Shown: positions 26,926 to 37,351, counted from the stretch's first letter. The stretch: 64,000 bases of DNA from Pseudocitrobacter corydidari (GCF_021172065.1 NZ_CP087880.1:3944583-4008582), one strand, 5' to 3'. Program-made: numbers and translations. Notes: generated by a model not told the origin, from the letters alone.

Positions 26926-27795
26926 ATGAAACGGGGAAAAGTGCTGGAGCCAACGCTGCGTGAACGATGCCGGGCCATCTTTCTGAATGAGCCACCGGTG
27001 CAGTACGTCTGGGAGCCAGAGTTTGATTACGATACGGAATCGTTGCGTAAGCTGGCAAAGACGCCGTGGCAGCAGATTACGGGGCATCAACTAGGCTGCT
27101 ATTACGTATTAAATCTGGTTTATCACGAACCGATGCAGCCAGAGCTGTTTCGCTATCTCTTTCCCCTGTGTCTTGCCGAGTGGCATGAAGCGCTGCTGTA
27201 TGACGGCTACGGTGATTATTTTGAAGAGTCGTTATTGAAAGCGCTGCGACGGCCTTATCTGTGGCAGGAGATGATGGATAGTCAACAGCGCCAAAACGTT
27301 CGTCACTTTTTAATTGAGACGATGCTGGTGCAGATGGATAACGGACGCAGCTTTGACAGGCATCCCTGCGGATGGCTAACCACTTTCAATGGCCTTGGCG
27401 GCGCGGCTACGGTGATACGCGCTATCTGGACGCAGTGGTGGGCGCTGGAAACACCGGGCAGAGCCATTTGTGCGCTTCAGTACGCCGCTTATCTGATCTA
27501 CCCGCAAGGTGATAATCCGCTTTGGCCGGATGAGCCGCGCTTGTGGTATCACCCGTTAAGCGATGAGCATGCGTGGACCGCGGAAAATCACGCGTTTTTA
27601 CGCGGAGTGTTAACTACCGATGTTTTACTGGCGGGTGTTCAGGCCGCCGCCGAAAGATTGCGTGGCGAACCGGAAGGCGCAATGGCGGCGCGTATCGCGA
27701 GCGATGCGCTGAATGCCCACGATATCATCACCATTCAAATTGAAGACTTGCTGCTGGATTTGTCGCGTGACGAGTCGGGTCACGCGTTGGAATAA
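26926..27795 (+). CDS. Unrecognised 289-residue protein
   Basis: I do not recognise this family. The product starts MKRGKVLEPTLRERCRAIF, has no signal peptide or membrane segment, and is rich in Trp, Tyr and Leu with many helical stretches (HEALLYDGYGDYFEESLLKAL, AALQYAAYLIYP-like segments). That suggests a compact soluble alpha-helical protein. GGGAGG precedes the ATG at 26926. It is divergent from glpX, and its last 16 nt overlap the recG stop on the other strand. It occupies the junction of the 88-min and 82-min blocks, where E. coli has no equivalent. Composition resembles its neighbours. Confidence 0.75.
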   Translation: MKRGKVLEPTLRERCRAIFLNEPPVQYVWEPEFDYDTESLRKLAKTPWQQITGHQLGCYYVLNLVYHEPMQPELFRYLFPLCLAEWHEALLYDGYGDYFEESLLKALRRPYLWQEMMDSQQRQNVRHFLIETMLVQMDNGRSFDRHPCGWLTTFNGLGGAATVIRAIWTQWWALETPGRAICALQYAAYLIYPQGDNPLWPDEPRLWYHPLSDEHAWTAENHAFLRGVLTTDVLLAGVQAAAERLRGEPEGAMAARIASDALNAHDIITIQIEDLLLDLSRDESGHALE

Positions 27796-29861
27796 CGTTC
27801 CGTTTCCGGCATCCAGCGCTCAATCAGCGCGGTGGCCTGCTGCGGATAACGTTCATGAACGTGGCGAGCGATGCGCTGAACTTCGGGGATCATTGCCTGA
27901 TCGCGCAGTAAGTCCGCCACTTTGAATTCGGCATTGCCCGTCTGACGCGTGCCGAGCAGCTCGCCAGGACCGCGAATCTCGAGATCTTTTTGCGCAATCA
28001 CAAAACCGTCGTTGCTGTCGCGCAGCACCTGCAGGCGCATTTGCGCAGTTTTCGACAGCGGCGATTTGTAGAGCAGCACACAGTGCGAGGCCACCGCGCC
28101 ACGGCCCACGCGGCCACGCAGCTGGTGGAGTTGCGCAAGGCCCAGTCGCTCCGGGTTTTCGATAATCATCAGGCTGGCGTTCGGCACATCGACGCCCACT
28201 TCAATTACCGTGGTGGCAATCAGCAGATGCAGCTCGCCTTGCTTGAAAGATTGCATTACCGCCTGCTTTTCGGCAGGTTTCATACGCCCGTGAACGAGGC
28301 CGACGTTCAGTTCCGGCAGCGCCAGCTTTAACTCTTCCCACGTGGCTTCTGCCGCCTGCGCTTCCAGCAGCTCCGACTCTTCAATCAGCGTACAGACCCA
28401 GTAAGCCTGACGTCCCTCTTCGGTGCAGGCGTGACGTACGCGATTGATGATGTCGCTGCGGCGCGTGTCCGGGATCGCGACGGTGGTGACTGGCGTACGG
28501 CCTGGCGGCAGTTCGTCAATAACCGAAGTATCGAGATCGGCATAGGCGGTCATCGCCAGCGTTCGCGGAATCGGCGTCGCGGTCATAATCAACTGATGCG
28601 GATGAAAACCCTGCTGCTGGCCCTTCTCCCACAGCGCCAGACGCTGGTGGACGCCAAAGCGGTGCTGTTCATCGATAATCACCAGCGCGAGACCGTTAAA
28701 CTGCACCTGTTCCTGGAAAATGGCATGAGTGCCGACAATCATCTGCACCTGGCCGCTGGCGATGGCTTCCTGCTGCGCCAGCCGCGCTTTCCCTTTTTGC
28801 TTCCCGGCGAGCCAGCCCACTTCGATACCGAGCGGCTCAAACCAGGTGCGGAAGTTATTGGCGTGTTGTTCGGCGAGCAGTTCGGTGGGTGCCATCAACG
28901 CCACCTGCTTGCCGTGGGCAATCGCCCTTAATGCTGCCAGCGCGGCAACCAGCGTTTTACCGGAACCCACATCGCCCTGAACCAGACGCATCATCGGCAC
29001 GTCGAGCGCCATATCGCGTTCAATTTCGGCCACCACGCGGGTTTGCGCGCCAGTGGGTTTGAACGGCAGCGAATCGAGAAAACGGTTTTTAAGCTCGCCC
29101 TGTTCATTCAGCGGCAGGGCGTGATAGCGCTGAGCCCCGGCGCGGAGCGCCAGCATGCTCAGGTTATGGGCAAGTAACTCTTCCAGAATTAAGCGCCGCT
29201 GGGCCGGATGCTTGCCGGTTTCCAGGTCGCTGAGTTGTAGCGATGGCGGTGGGCGGTGCAGGGTGCGCAGCGCTTCCGGCAGGCTCATCATGCCGGAGGC
29301 TAATTCTGGCGGCAGCAGTTCGGCGATGGCGCAGGTATCGAGGAGATCCAACGCCTGGTCGGTCAGCTTGCGCAGCGTCGCCTGCTTGATGCCTTCGGTG
29401 GTCGGATAAACCGGCGTGAGCGTCTCCTGCAATTCAGGCGTGCTCAAATCGCCCTGTACGCGGTATTCCGGGTGGATCATCTCCGCGCCAAATTTGCCGC
29501 GCTTCGCTTCACCGTAGGCCAGCACGCGACGCCCGGTCGCAAGGCTGTTTTTCATCGCCGCGTTGAAGTTGAAAAAGCGCATGGTGAGGATGCCCGTGCC
29601 GTCGCTAATCTGGCAGGTCATCATTCGGCGGCCACCGAAGGTAATGTTGGAATTGAGTACTTCGCCTTCTACCGTGGCATAAATACCCGGCAACAGTTCG
29701 CCGATAGGGTAGAGGTGTGTGCGGTCTTCGTAGCGTAGCGGCAGATGAAGCAGCAAGTCCTGCACCGTATGCAGGCCAATTTTGGCGAGCTTCTGGCTTT
29801 GCGCTGCGCCAACGCCCGTTAGCGAACTGAGCGGAACAGCATCTAACAGGCGACTTTGCAT
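27780..29861 (-). CDS. recG: ATP-dependent DNA helicase RecG
   Basis: RecG drives branch migration and reverses stalled forks. The 693-residue protein has an N-terminal wedge/OB domain (about 60-170), Walker A GDVGSGKT, DEQH box, TATPIPRT motif III and the C-terminal helicase motifs (QLRGRVGRG). It is the last gene of the gmk-rpoZ-spoT-trmH-recG series. In E. coli gltS is the next gene; here an unrelated gene converges on it. Confidence 0.98.
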   Translation of the reverse strand: MQSRLLDAVPLSSLTGVGAAQSQKLAKIGLHTVQDLLLHLPLRYEDRTHLYPIGELLPGIYATVEGEVLNSNITFGGRRMMTCQISDGTGILTMRFFNFNAAMKNSLATGRRVLAYGEAKRGKFGAEMIHPEYRVQGDLSTPELQETLTPVYPTTEGIKQATLRKLTDQALDLLDTCAIAELLPPELASGMMSLPEALRTLHRPPPSLQLSDLETGKHPAQRRLILEELLAHNLSMLALRAGAQRYHALPLNEQGELKNRFLDSLPFKPTGAQTRVVAEIERDMALDVPMMRLVQGDVGSGKTLVAALAALRAIAHGKQVALMAPTELLAEQHANNFRTWFEPLGIEVGWLAGKQKGKARLAQQEAIASGQVQMIVGTHAIFQEQVQFNGLALVIIDEQHRFGVHQRLALWEKGQQQGFHPHQLIMTATPIPRTLAMTAYADLDTSVIDELPPGRTPVTTVAIPDTRRSDIINRVRHACTEEGRQAYWVCTLIEESELLEAQAAEATWEELKLALPELNVGLVHGRMKPAEKQAVMQSFKQGELHLLIATTVIEVGVDVPNASLMIIENPERLGLAQLHQLRGRVGRGAVASHCVLLYKSPLSKTAQMRLQVLRDSNDGFVIAQKDLEIRGPGELLGTRQTGNAEFKVADLLRDQAMIPEVQRIARHVHERYPQQATALIERWMPETERYSNA

Positions 29862-29864
29862 GGG

Positions 29865-30554
29865 TTACCTCGTGGCCTGCATGGTGGCCCACCAGGTCGC
29901 GTCGGCTTCAATCTCGCCGCGATCGTTGACGTGCGGGTAGGGAAGGCCTTTGCGCCTGGCGACGTTTGCCAGCACCGGATAACCGCCTTCAAACAGCAGG
30001 CGCTGTTGTTCGTCGTCCGGCAGCATACTGTTTTCACGCTGATACATACCGGCGTTCTGCCGCTGGCGCTGCGCTTCATACAGAATCAGCGCCGAGGCCA
30101 CGGAGACGTTGAGCGACTGCACCATGCCGATCATCGGAATAATGATGTCCTGGTCTGCGAGTGCTAACGCTTCCTGAGTGATGCCGGTTTTCTCCTGACC
30201 CATTAAAATACAGGTCGGGCGCGTATAATCGATTTCGCGAAAATCGACTGCTTTATCAGAGAGATTGGTCGCCAGCACCTGCATACCGCGCCCTTTCAGA
30301 TGCGAAACCGCCTCGCCAATTGTCGGATGCGTTTTAACCGAAACCCAGCTGTTGCTGCCCGCCGCCGTTGAAGCCATGGTGCGCATACGGCTGCCCGGCC
30401 AGACGGCGTGAACTTCATGTACGCCCACCGCGTCAGCGGTGCGCACAATCGCTGAAACGTTATGAGGTTTGTGGACCTGCTCCATGCAGACGGTCAGGTC
30501 AGGCTGTCGCCTGGCGAGCATCTCGCGGATACGCGCATAACGTTTAGAATTCAT
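29865..30554 (-). CDS. trmH: tRNA (Gm18) 2'-O-methyltransferase
   Basis: TrmH (SpoU) methylates the ribose of G18 in the D-loop of tRNAs. The 229-residue SPOUT enzyme contains the N-terminal DLTVCMEQVHKPHNVSAIVRT, the knot-forming LMGQEKTGIT and IIPMIGMVQSLNVSVASALIL. It is 3 nt before recG and 4 nt after spoT, so it is translationally linked to both. Confidence 0.98.
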   Translation of the reverse strand: MNSKRYARIREMLARRQPDLTVCMEQVHKPHNVSAIVRTADAVGVHEVHAVWPGSRMRTMASTAAGSNSWVSVKTHPTIGEAVSHLKGRGMQVLATNLSDKAVDFREIDYTRPTCILMGQEKTGITQEALALADQDIIIPMIGMVQSLNVSVASALILYEAQRQRQNAGMYQRENSMLPDDEQQRLLFEGGYPVLANVARRKGLPYPHVNDRGEIEADATWWATMQATR

Positions 30555-30558
30555 AAAA

Positions 30559-32670
30559 CTAGTTTCGGTTACGTGTGACTTTAATGACGTCCGGCATTAC
30601 GCGGATTTTGCGCATGATATTCGCCAGATGCACGCGGTCGCGCGCCGTCAGGCGGATAAAGGCGCTGTAAACGCGGCCATCTTTCTCTTCAGTATTCAGG
30701 CTCTGAATATTGGACGTCGCTGTATTGATTGCCGCCGTCAGGTTGGCCAGCGCCCCCTGATGGTTGAACATATCCACCTTAATCTCGGTGATAAATTCTT
30801 GCTCAGTCTCTTTATCCCACTCCACCGCCATGAACTTCTCTGGCTCTTTCTGGTAGCCACGAATGTTACGGCAGGATTCATGGTGGATAACCAGGCCTTT
30901 GCCTGGGCTGACGTGAGCGATAATTGGGTCGCCAGGGATTGGACGGCAGCATTTTGCGAAGGTGATCAGCACGCCATCTGCGCCTTTGATAGGCAGATGC
31001 GCATGGCCGGAAGCACCCGGTGCGGAAGGTGTGGCTTCGCCTTGTTGCAGGTTTTTCGCCACCACCACGCTCATGGCGTTGCCGAGGCCGATTTCAGCCA
31101 GCAGATCGTCAAGCGAGGTGAGTTTCATGCGCTCAAGTTCGCGCTGGATATGCTCTGGCGGAATCTCCGCGAGCTTACGGCTGCCACCCAACGCATGGTT
31201 GAGCAGGCGACGTCCCAGGCTAACGGAATCATCACGCTTGAGGTTTTTCAGCAACTGACGAATTTTGGCGCGTGCTTTCGAGCTGACGACAAAGTTCAGC
31301 CAGGCGGCATTCGGGCGAGCGCCCGGCGCGGTAATGATTTCAACGGTCTGGCCGCTGGAGAGCGGCTGCGACAGCGGGTAAGGCTGACGGTCGACGCGTG
31401 CGCCCACGCAGGCATGACCGATATCGGTATGCACCGCATAAGCGAAGTCGACGGGCGTTGCACCGGCAGGCAGTTCGACAATGCGCCCTTCCGGTGTGAA
31501 AACGTAAATCTCATCCGGGAAGAGATCGGATTTAACGCTCTCGATAAATTCAAACGAGCTACCGGCGCTCTGTTGCAGCTCCAGCAGGCTCTGCATCCAG
31601 CGCTGAGCGCGGATTTGCGCGGTGGTGCTGGTTTCGCCGTGCTCTTTATAAGCCCAGTGAGCGGCAACACCCATCTCTGCCATCTGGTCCATATCTTCGG
31701 TGCGGATCTGGACCTCAACCGGCACGCCGTGCGGGCCAATCATCGAGGTGTGCAAAGATTGATAGCCGTTCGCTTTCGGAATGGCGATATAGTCTTTCAC
31801 GCGACCCGGACGCGGCTTATACAGGCTGTGCATCTGGCCGAGCACGCGATAACAGGTGTCGGAATCATTGACGATCACGCGGAACGCGTAGATATCCATG
31901 ATCGAGTGAAAACGCTGCTCTTTGAGCACCATTTTGCAGTAAATCGAATAAAGATGTTTCTCGCGACCACTGACGCGGCACGGTATTCCCGCCTCCTGTA
32001 AACGCCCTTCGATTTCCGAGAGGATTTTTTGGATCATCTCTTTACGGTTGCCGCGCGCGGCTTTCACCACTTCTTTAATTACGCGGTAACGGTTGGGATA
32101 CAGCGCTTCAAAACCCAGCTCTTCGAGTTCGGTTTTAATGTGGTGGATACCTAAACGGTGTGCCAGCGGGCTGTAGATTTCGAGGGTTTCACGGGCGATG
32201 CGGCGACGTTTGTCCGGGCGAAGTGAGCCCAGCGTGCGCATGTTGTGGGTACGGTCTGCGAGTTTGATGAGGATGACGCGGATATCCTGCACCATCGCCA
32301 TAATCATCTTGCGAAAGTTTTCGGCCTGCGCCTCTTTCTTATCGCGGAACTTGAGTTTATCAAGTTTCGACACCCCCTCTACCAGTTCGGCGACGCTTTT
32401 ACCAAAAAGCTGTTCCATATCCTGGTAGGTAGCAGGGGTGTCTTCAATCACGTCATGCAGCAGCGCCGCCATCAGCGTTTCATAGTCGAGTTTCATCTCG
32501 GCCAGAATGCAGGCAACCGCTACGGGATGGGTGATATAGGGTTCACCGCTTGAACGTGTCTGGCCCTCGTGAGCGTCACGTGCAACGAGGTACGCCTGCC
32601 GCAGACGTTTGATTTGATCTTCCGGCAGGTAGTTTTGAATCAGCTGATTCAGGCTTTCAAACAGATACAA
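30559..32670 (-). CDS. spoT: Bifunctional (p)ppGpp synthase/hydrolase SpoT
   Basis: SpoT degrades, and under carbon, fatty-acid or iron stress makes, the alarmone (p)ppGpp. The 703-residue protein has the HD hydrolase domain (HDVIEDTPATYQD near residue 72), a synthetase domain (RVKDYIAIPKANGYQSLHT), TGS (DEIYVFTPEGRI) and a C-terminal ACT domain. Both catalytic regions look intact. It lies between rpoZ and trmH. Confidence 0.98.
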   Translation of the reverse strand: MYLFESLNQLIQNYLPEDQIKRLRQAYLVARDAHEGQTRSSGEPYITHPVAVACILAEMKLDYETLMAALLHDVIEDTPATYQDMEQLFGKSVAELVEGVSKLDKLKFRDKKEAQAENFRKMIMAMVQDIRVILIKLADRTHNMRTLGSLRPDKRRRIARETLEIYSPLAHRLGIHHIKTELEELGFEALYPNRYRVIKEVVKAARGNRKEMIQKILSEIEGRLQEAGIPCRVSGREKHLYSIYCKMVLKEQRFHSIMDIYAFRVIVNDSDTCYRVLGQMHSLYKPRPGRVKDYIAIPKANGYQSLHTSMIGPHGVPVEVQIRTEDMDQMAEMGVAAHWAYKEHGETSTTAQIRAQRWMQSLLELQQSAGSSFEFIESVKSDLFPDEIYVFTPEGRIVELPAGATPVDFAYAVHTDIGHACVGARVDRQPYPLSQPLSSGQTVEIITAPGARPNAAWLNFVVSSKARAKIRQLLKNLKRDDSVSLGRRLLNHALGGSRKLAEIPPEHIQRELERMKLTSLDDLLAEIGLGNAMSVVVAKNLQQGEATPSAPGASGHAHLPIKGADGVLITFAKCCRPIPGDPIIAHVSPGKGLVIHHESCRNIRGYQKEPEKFMAVEWDKETEQEFITEIKVDMFNHQGALANLTAAINTATSNIQSLNTEEKDGRVYSAFIRLTARDRVHLANIMRKIRVMPDVIKVTRNRN

Positions 32671-32688
32671 GGGCGACCCGCTCTGTAA

Positions 32689-32964
32689 TTAACGACGACC
32701 TTCAGCAATAGCGGTAACGGCCTGTAATTCAGCGGCTTCCTGCTCTTGCTGTTCCTGGCGCTCGCGCACGTCGAGGATCTGGTTGTTGATCAGACCTTCT
32801 TCGATTTCGCGCAGTGCGATTACTGTGGTTTTATCGTTTTCTTCCGGTACCAGCGGATCCTTTCCGCCTACCTGCATCTGACGAGCGCGACGCGCGGCGA
32901 CCAGTACCAGGTCAAAACGGTTACCAATTTTCTCTACAGCGTCCTGAACAGTTACGCGTGCCAT
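32689..32964 (-). CDS. rpoZ: RNA polymerase omega subunit
   Basis: The omega subunit is 91 residues, starts [20 protein letters not shown] and carries the conserved RARQMQ motif that clamps beta-prime and contributes to the ppGpp site. It is 18 nt upstream of spoT, linking the alarmone enzyme with its target subunit. Confidence 0.99.
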
Positions 32965-33017
32965 ACTTTAATGCTCCACAGGTGAAGAAATGACTGGGCA
33001 TGATACTGAAAGTGGGT

Positions 33018-33647
<630 letters not shown>

Positions 33648-33896
33648 TTGTGTATGTTGCCAGCAATGAAGTTCTACATACGGGCTTATTATACACGTCG
33701 GCGCATCGTGACGTAGTCTTTGTCACACTTTTTGCGCTGGTTTCTTTCATTTTGCGTGCCACTTTCCTGATTTCCTTACCTGTTGCTGCAACAAATCAAT
33801 TTCCCTGGAAGGCTCCTCGGGGATTTCGCATCAGGCGTTCGCAATCTTTTTCGCCGGGCGGTAAAACACCGCTACAGCGCAAATGGAGGGGCGAAA

Positions 33897-35567
33897 GTGA
33901 AAAGGATACTACTGCTGTTTATCGCAACCGTAACGGGGGCTCAGGCAACTTGCCCTGCCTGGGCTCCCGCACGAGCGGAACGGGAAATTACGCAGCTTAC
34001 GGCGCAAATTGCACGCTGGAATGACGACTACTGGCGGCAGGGAGCGAGCGAGGTGAACGACGGCGTTTACGATCAGCTTTCGACGCGACTGGCCCAGTGG
34101 CAGCGCTGCTTTGGTTATGCCGAAGGCGGCGAGAGCGCGCCGCCGCGTCTGCTTTCCGGCGTTATGCATCCGGTCGCCCATACGGGCGTACAGAAGCTGG
34201 CAGATGCGCGTGCGGTGAGTCAGTGGATGGCGGGCAAACGTCATCTCTGGGTGCAGCCCAAGGTAGACGGCGTCGCGGTGACGCTGGTTTATCACCAGGG
34301 TCGCTTGCAGCAGGCCATCAGCCGTGGCGATGGCCTGAAAGGGGAAGACTGGACTGAGAAAGCGCGACACATTCCGGCTATTCCCAAAACGGTAACGGGC
34401 AGGCTGGCGGAAAGCGTGTTGCAGGGGGAAATATTCCTGCAACGCAGCGACCATATTCAAAAGCAGATGGGCGGCATGAACGCTCGCGTTAAGGTCGCTG
34501 GTGCCCTGATGCAGCAAGGCGAAAGCAAAACACTGGCGCACCTTGGTGCGTTTATCTGGGCGTGGCCCGATGGGCCGCAGTCCATGGAAGAGCGTCTAAC
34601 CTTGCTGAGCCAGGCCGGGTTTTCGCTGGCGCAGCGTTATTCGAAACCGGTGATGCAGGTTGACGATATCGCGAGGTGGCGCGATCGCTGGTTTACCTCA
34701 CCGCTGCCGTTCGTGACCGATGGCGTGGTGATTCGTTCGGCCGATGAGCCCGAAGGCAAACACTGGCTGCCCACGCAGGGGAGCTGGGTTGCCGCCTGGA
34801 AATATGTTCCAGCGGCGCAGGTGGCTGAGGTCAAAACAGTAAGCTTCACGGTGGGGCGTACAGGAAAGATTGCCGTCGTCGCGCAGCTTATGCCGGTGAA
34901 GCTGGATGATAAACAGGTTCAGCGGGTGAATATCGGTTCAGTTGCCCGCTGGCAAACGCTGGATATCGCCGAGGGCGATCAGGTGCTGGTCAGCCTGGCC
35001 GGGCAGGGGATCCCACGCATTGATAGCGTGGTCTGGCGCAGTACGCAGCGTATCAAGCCCACGCCGCCTGCGCAGAAATACAATGCGCTCACCTGCTTTT
35101 ATGCTACGACTGGCTGCGAAGGTCAGTTTATGGCGCGGCTGGAATGGCTGAGCTCAAAAGCGGTTTTTGATATTGATGGCCTGGGCCGCGCGGGCTGGCA
35201 GACGCTGCACCAGGCACAGCCTCTGGAGCATCTTTTCTCGTGGCTGGCGCTAACGCCGGAGCAGCTACGCGGCACGCCAGGGTTCACGCCGTCCCGCGCG
35301 ACGCAACTCTGGCATCAGTTCAATCTTGTGCGCCAGCAGCCGTTTAAGCGTTGGGTGATGGCGTTCGGTTTACCGCTGAGCAGAGCGGCGCTGGATGCGC
35401 TGGCGGATAACCGCTGGGAGACGTTGGTGTCGAGAAGTGCTCAGGACTGGCAACGCCTGCCGGGGATGGGAAACCTGCGTGCGCAGCGGATGGTGGAGGC
35501 GGTGCATCATCCGGACATTTCCCGGCTGGCGCAGTGGCTCGCCAGCCAGAAAATCCCCGGGTTTTAA
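33897..35567 (+). CDS. ligB: NAD+-dependent DNA ligase LigB
   Basis: LigB is the second bacterial NAD+-dependent ligase, lacking the zinc finger and BRCT domains of LigA. Starting at the GTG at 33897 (GGAGGGG 5 nt upstream) gives 556 residues, close to the E. coli length, and an apparent signal-like N-terminus (VKRILLLFIATVTGAQA). The adenylated lysine is Lys122 in WVQPKVDGVAVTL; an OB fold and helix-hairpin-helix repeats follow (LPGMGNLRAQRMVEAV). An in-frame ATG at 33783 has no good ribosome site. Confidence 0.93.
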   Translation: MKRILLLFIATVTGAQATCPAWAPARAEREITQLTAQIARWNDDYWRQGASEVNDGVYDQLSTRLAQWQRCFGYAEGGESAPPRLLSGVMHPVAHTGVQKLADARAVSQWMAGKRHLWVQPKVDGVAVTLVYHQGRLQQAISRGDGLKGEDWTEKARHIPAIPKTVTGRLAESVLQGEIFLQRSDHIQKQMGGMNARVKVAGALMQQGESKTLAHLGAFIWAWPDGPQSMEERLTLLSQAGFSLAQRYSKPVMQVDDIARWRDRWFTSPLPFVTDGVVIRSADEPEGKHWLPTQGSWVAAWKYVPAAQVAEVKTVSFTVGRTGKIAVVAQLMPVKLDDKQVQRVNIGSVARWQTLDIAEGDQVLVSLAGQGIPRIDSVVWRSTQRIKPTPPAQKYNALTCFYATTGCEGQFMARLEWLSSKAVFDIDGLGRAGWQTLHQAQPLEHLFSWLALTPEQLRGTPGFTPSRATQLWHQFNLVRQQPFKRWVMAFGLPLSRAALDALADNRWETLVSRSAQDWQRLPGMGNLRAQRMVEAVHHPDISRLAQWLASQKIPGF

Positions 35568-35569
35568 TC

Positions 35570-36187
35570 TCAGTGCGCGTTGTGCTTGTAATAAAACACC
35601 GGCAGACCCAGCTTCAGACGCAGCGCCAGCAGGCGGGCCGTGAAGCCAAACAGCAGGGTGGCGATCACCACGATATCCTGGTTGCTGACATAGTGTTGCA
35701 ACGCAACATAGAGCACGGCGGCGGAAAACGACACGCCCGCGTATAGTTCTTTCTGGAACACCAGAGGAATGCGCTTGCAGAACATATCGCGCAGCACACC
35801 GCCAAATACGCCGGTAACGACGGCAGCGATGGTCGCGATAACCGGGCCTTCCCCCATATCCAGCGCGATTTGCGCACCGATGATAGAGAACACCACCAGA
35901 CCGAGTGCATCCAGCACCAGAAACAGTTTACGCAAATAGGGCATTACCGGGGCCACAATGGTGGTCAAAACTGCCGCTGTCGCCACAATAATCACGTATT
36001 CCGGGTGCTTTACCCAGCCCAGCGGATAATGACCTAACAGGATATCGCGCACCGAACCGCCGCCCAGGGCGGTGGCCGTCGCGATAATAATGACGCCAAA
36101 GGTATCCATGCGTCGACGCCCGGCGGCTAAAGCGCCGGTCATGGCTTCGGCGGTAATGCCGATAAGGTAAAGAACGTGCAGTAACAT
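35570..36187 (-). CDS. yicG: TRIC-type channel family protein YicG
   Basis: YicG belongs to the UPF0126/TRIC family, inner-membrane proteins of two three-helix repeats that in other members form trimeric cation or amino-acid channels. The 205-residue product has seven hydrophobic segments and the conserved glycine-rich ALGGGSVRDILLG and GVFGGVLRDMF repeats. The transported solute is unknown. It converges with ligB, 2 nt apart. Confidence 0.93.
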   Translation of the reverse strand: MLLHVLYLIGITAEAMTGALAAGRRRMDTFGVIIIATATALGGGSVRDILLGHYPLGWVKHPEYVIIVATAAVLTTIVAPVMPYLRKLFLVLDALGLVVFSIIGAQIALDMGEGPVIATIAAVVTGVFGGVLRDMFCKRIPLVFQKELYAGVSFSAAVLYVALQHYVSNQDIVVIATLLFGFTARLLALRLKLGLPVFYYKHNAH

Positions 36188-36361
36188 ATGAGCCCCCGAA
36201 ATCGATGGCGGAAGGGTAGCGATTTGTGCGCGACGTCACGATTGAGATTTTCTAAGGTGAAGGGTTTTGGCTTAGAAAAAGTAATGGCTGAATGTGATAA
36301 ATATTAGGTTTGATGTGATCTACGGGTAGATTGTCTTAAAATTCAGATTAGAATATTTAAA

Positions 36362-36392
36362 TGTGGTTCACGTTCGGGCCCGATGAACCACA
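36362..36392 (-). terminator. Possible terminator of dinD
   Basis: TGTGGTTCA/TGAACCACA, a 9-bp inverted repeat with a 13-nt loop, followed on the minus strand by TTTAAATATT. Confidence 0.45.
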
Positions 36393-36406
36393 TCGGGATC
36401 ATGCTG

Positions 36407-37228
36407 TTATTTTTTATCCAGCTTCTTTGCCACCGTTTCCAACTGCTTGATGCTTTTGTTCGGTACGGGAAGGCTTTCAGGCATCGTACCGCCCAGTTCC
36501 TTGATGGTTTGGCGCACCTTTTTGCCCACCTCGAAATGGGTTTCATTAGCCTTTTTCTTTGAGTTCACCTGATCTCGTCGCAACTTCTCTTCCGTCTGGG
36601 TCGCGCGGAACAGATTCGCGGCAAGCTCGGTTGAACCCATATGGTCGAGTATTTTTTGGCTCTTTTTTAGCCCTTTGCGTTGATGAATAGCTTTCTGATC
36701 CAACCCACCATACAGGCCCTGATAACCATGGTTCTGGAATACGGCAAAATCGAGAGTGGTTTCTACACCGGCCTGCTGAGCCGCTTCAACCAAATGTTTA
36801 TTATGTTCTTTCAATTCGTTGCGTAGAAAAAGACGCTTTTCGTCTTCACGAAGTTGTTTAAATGCCTCGTCGTCCGCGAGTTCCTGTCGGCGTGTCTGGA
36901 TAGCGAAGTAGGTCTGTCCGGCAGCAATAACGGGTTTAGTTGGGTCGCCATTTTGTACGACCAGGTAGCATGCGTAGCGGGAAAGGATAATATCCTTTAT
37001 TTCTCGCTGAGCCCCTGAACCGATTTGGACCATTTCGAGCACATCCTCGAAATGGTCCAAAATGGCATGGCCACTTTGCTTACAAGCCTCTTTGGCTCGC
37101 GTGAGCACCGGAGTGAAGTGTCGGTACTCCGAGTAGTCCAGTAATTTGGATAATGCCCGTGCAGACCAGAATTCTGCGCCATTCTGATCGACCTGCTTTA
37201 TTTCTTCAAACGGCTGATGTTCGTTCAT
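36407..37228 (-). CDS. dinD: DNA-damage-inducible protein D
   Basis: DinD is an SOS-regulated protein in E. coli, reported to inhibit RecA filament activity. The 273-residue product carries a BRO-N-like N-terminal domain (SARALSKLLDYSEYRHFTPVL, residues 23-43) and the conserved DKAIHQRKGLKK-like region (LDQKAIHQRKGLKKSQK). ATG at 37228 follows AAGGAG. No CTGT-N8-ACAG LexA box is visible in the 70 bp upstream, unlike E. coli. Confidence 0.93.
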   Translation of the reverse strand: MNEHQPFEEIKQVDQNGAEFWSARALSKLLDYSEYRHFTPVLTRAKEACKQSGHAILDHFEDVLEMVQIGSGAQREIKDIILSRYACYLVVQNGDPTKPVIAAGQTYFAIQTRRQELADDEAFKQLREDEKRLFLRNELKEHNKHLVEAAQQAGVETTLDFAVFQNHGYQGLYGGLDQKAIHQRKGLKKSQKILDHMGSTELAANLFRATQTEEKLRRDQVNSKKKANETHFEVGKKVRQTIKELGGTMPESLPVPNKSIKQLETVAKKLDKK

Positions 37229-37300
37229 CGCTCACTCCTTGATATGCGCGTTGTATAAGAGATCTCTCCAGAATCTTCCCTGGAACAGCCGAAGCATAAC

Positions 37301-37326
37301 AAAAAGGCCCACAGAATCTGTGGGCC
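37301..37326 (-). terminator. Rho-independent terminator of yicC
   Basis: Minus strand GGCCCACAG/CTGTGGGCC with a 3-nt loop and TTTTTG tail. Confidence 0.92.
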
Positions 37327-37351
37327 TGGCAGCATTCAGGAGCGACGAGAA

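Noticed and set aside
30628..32001. 457-codon open frame antisense to spoT
   Set aside because: It is a shadow of spoT, with no start signal and no protein-like pattern.
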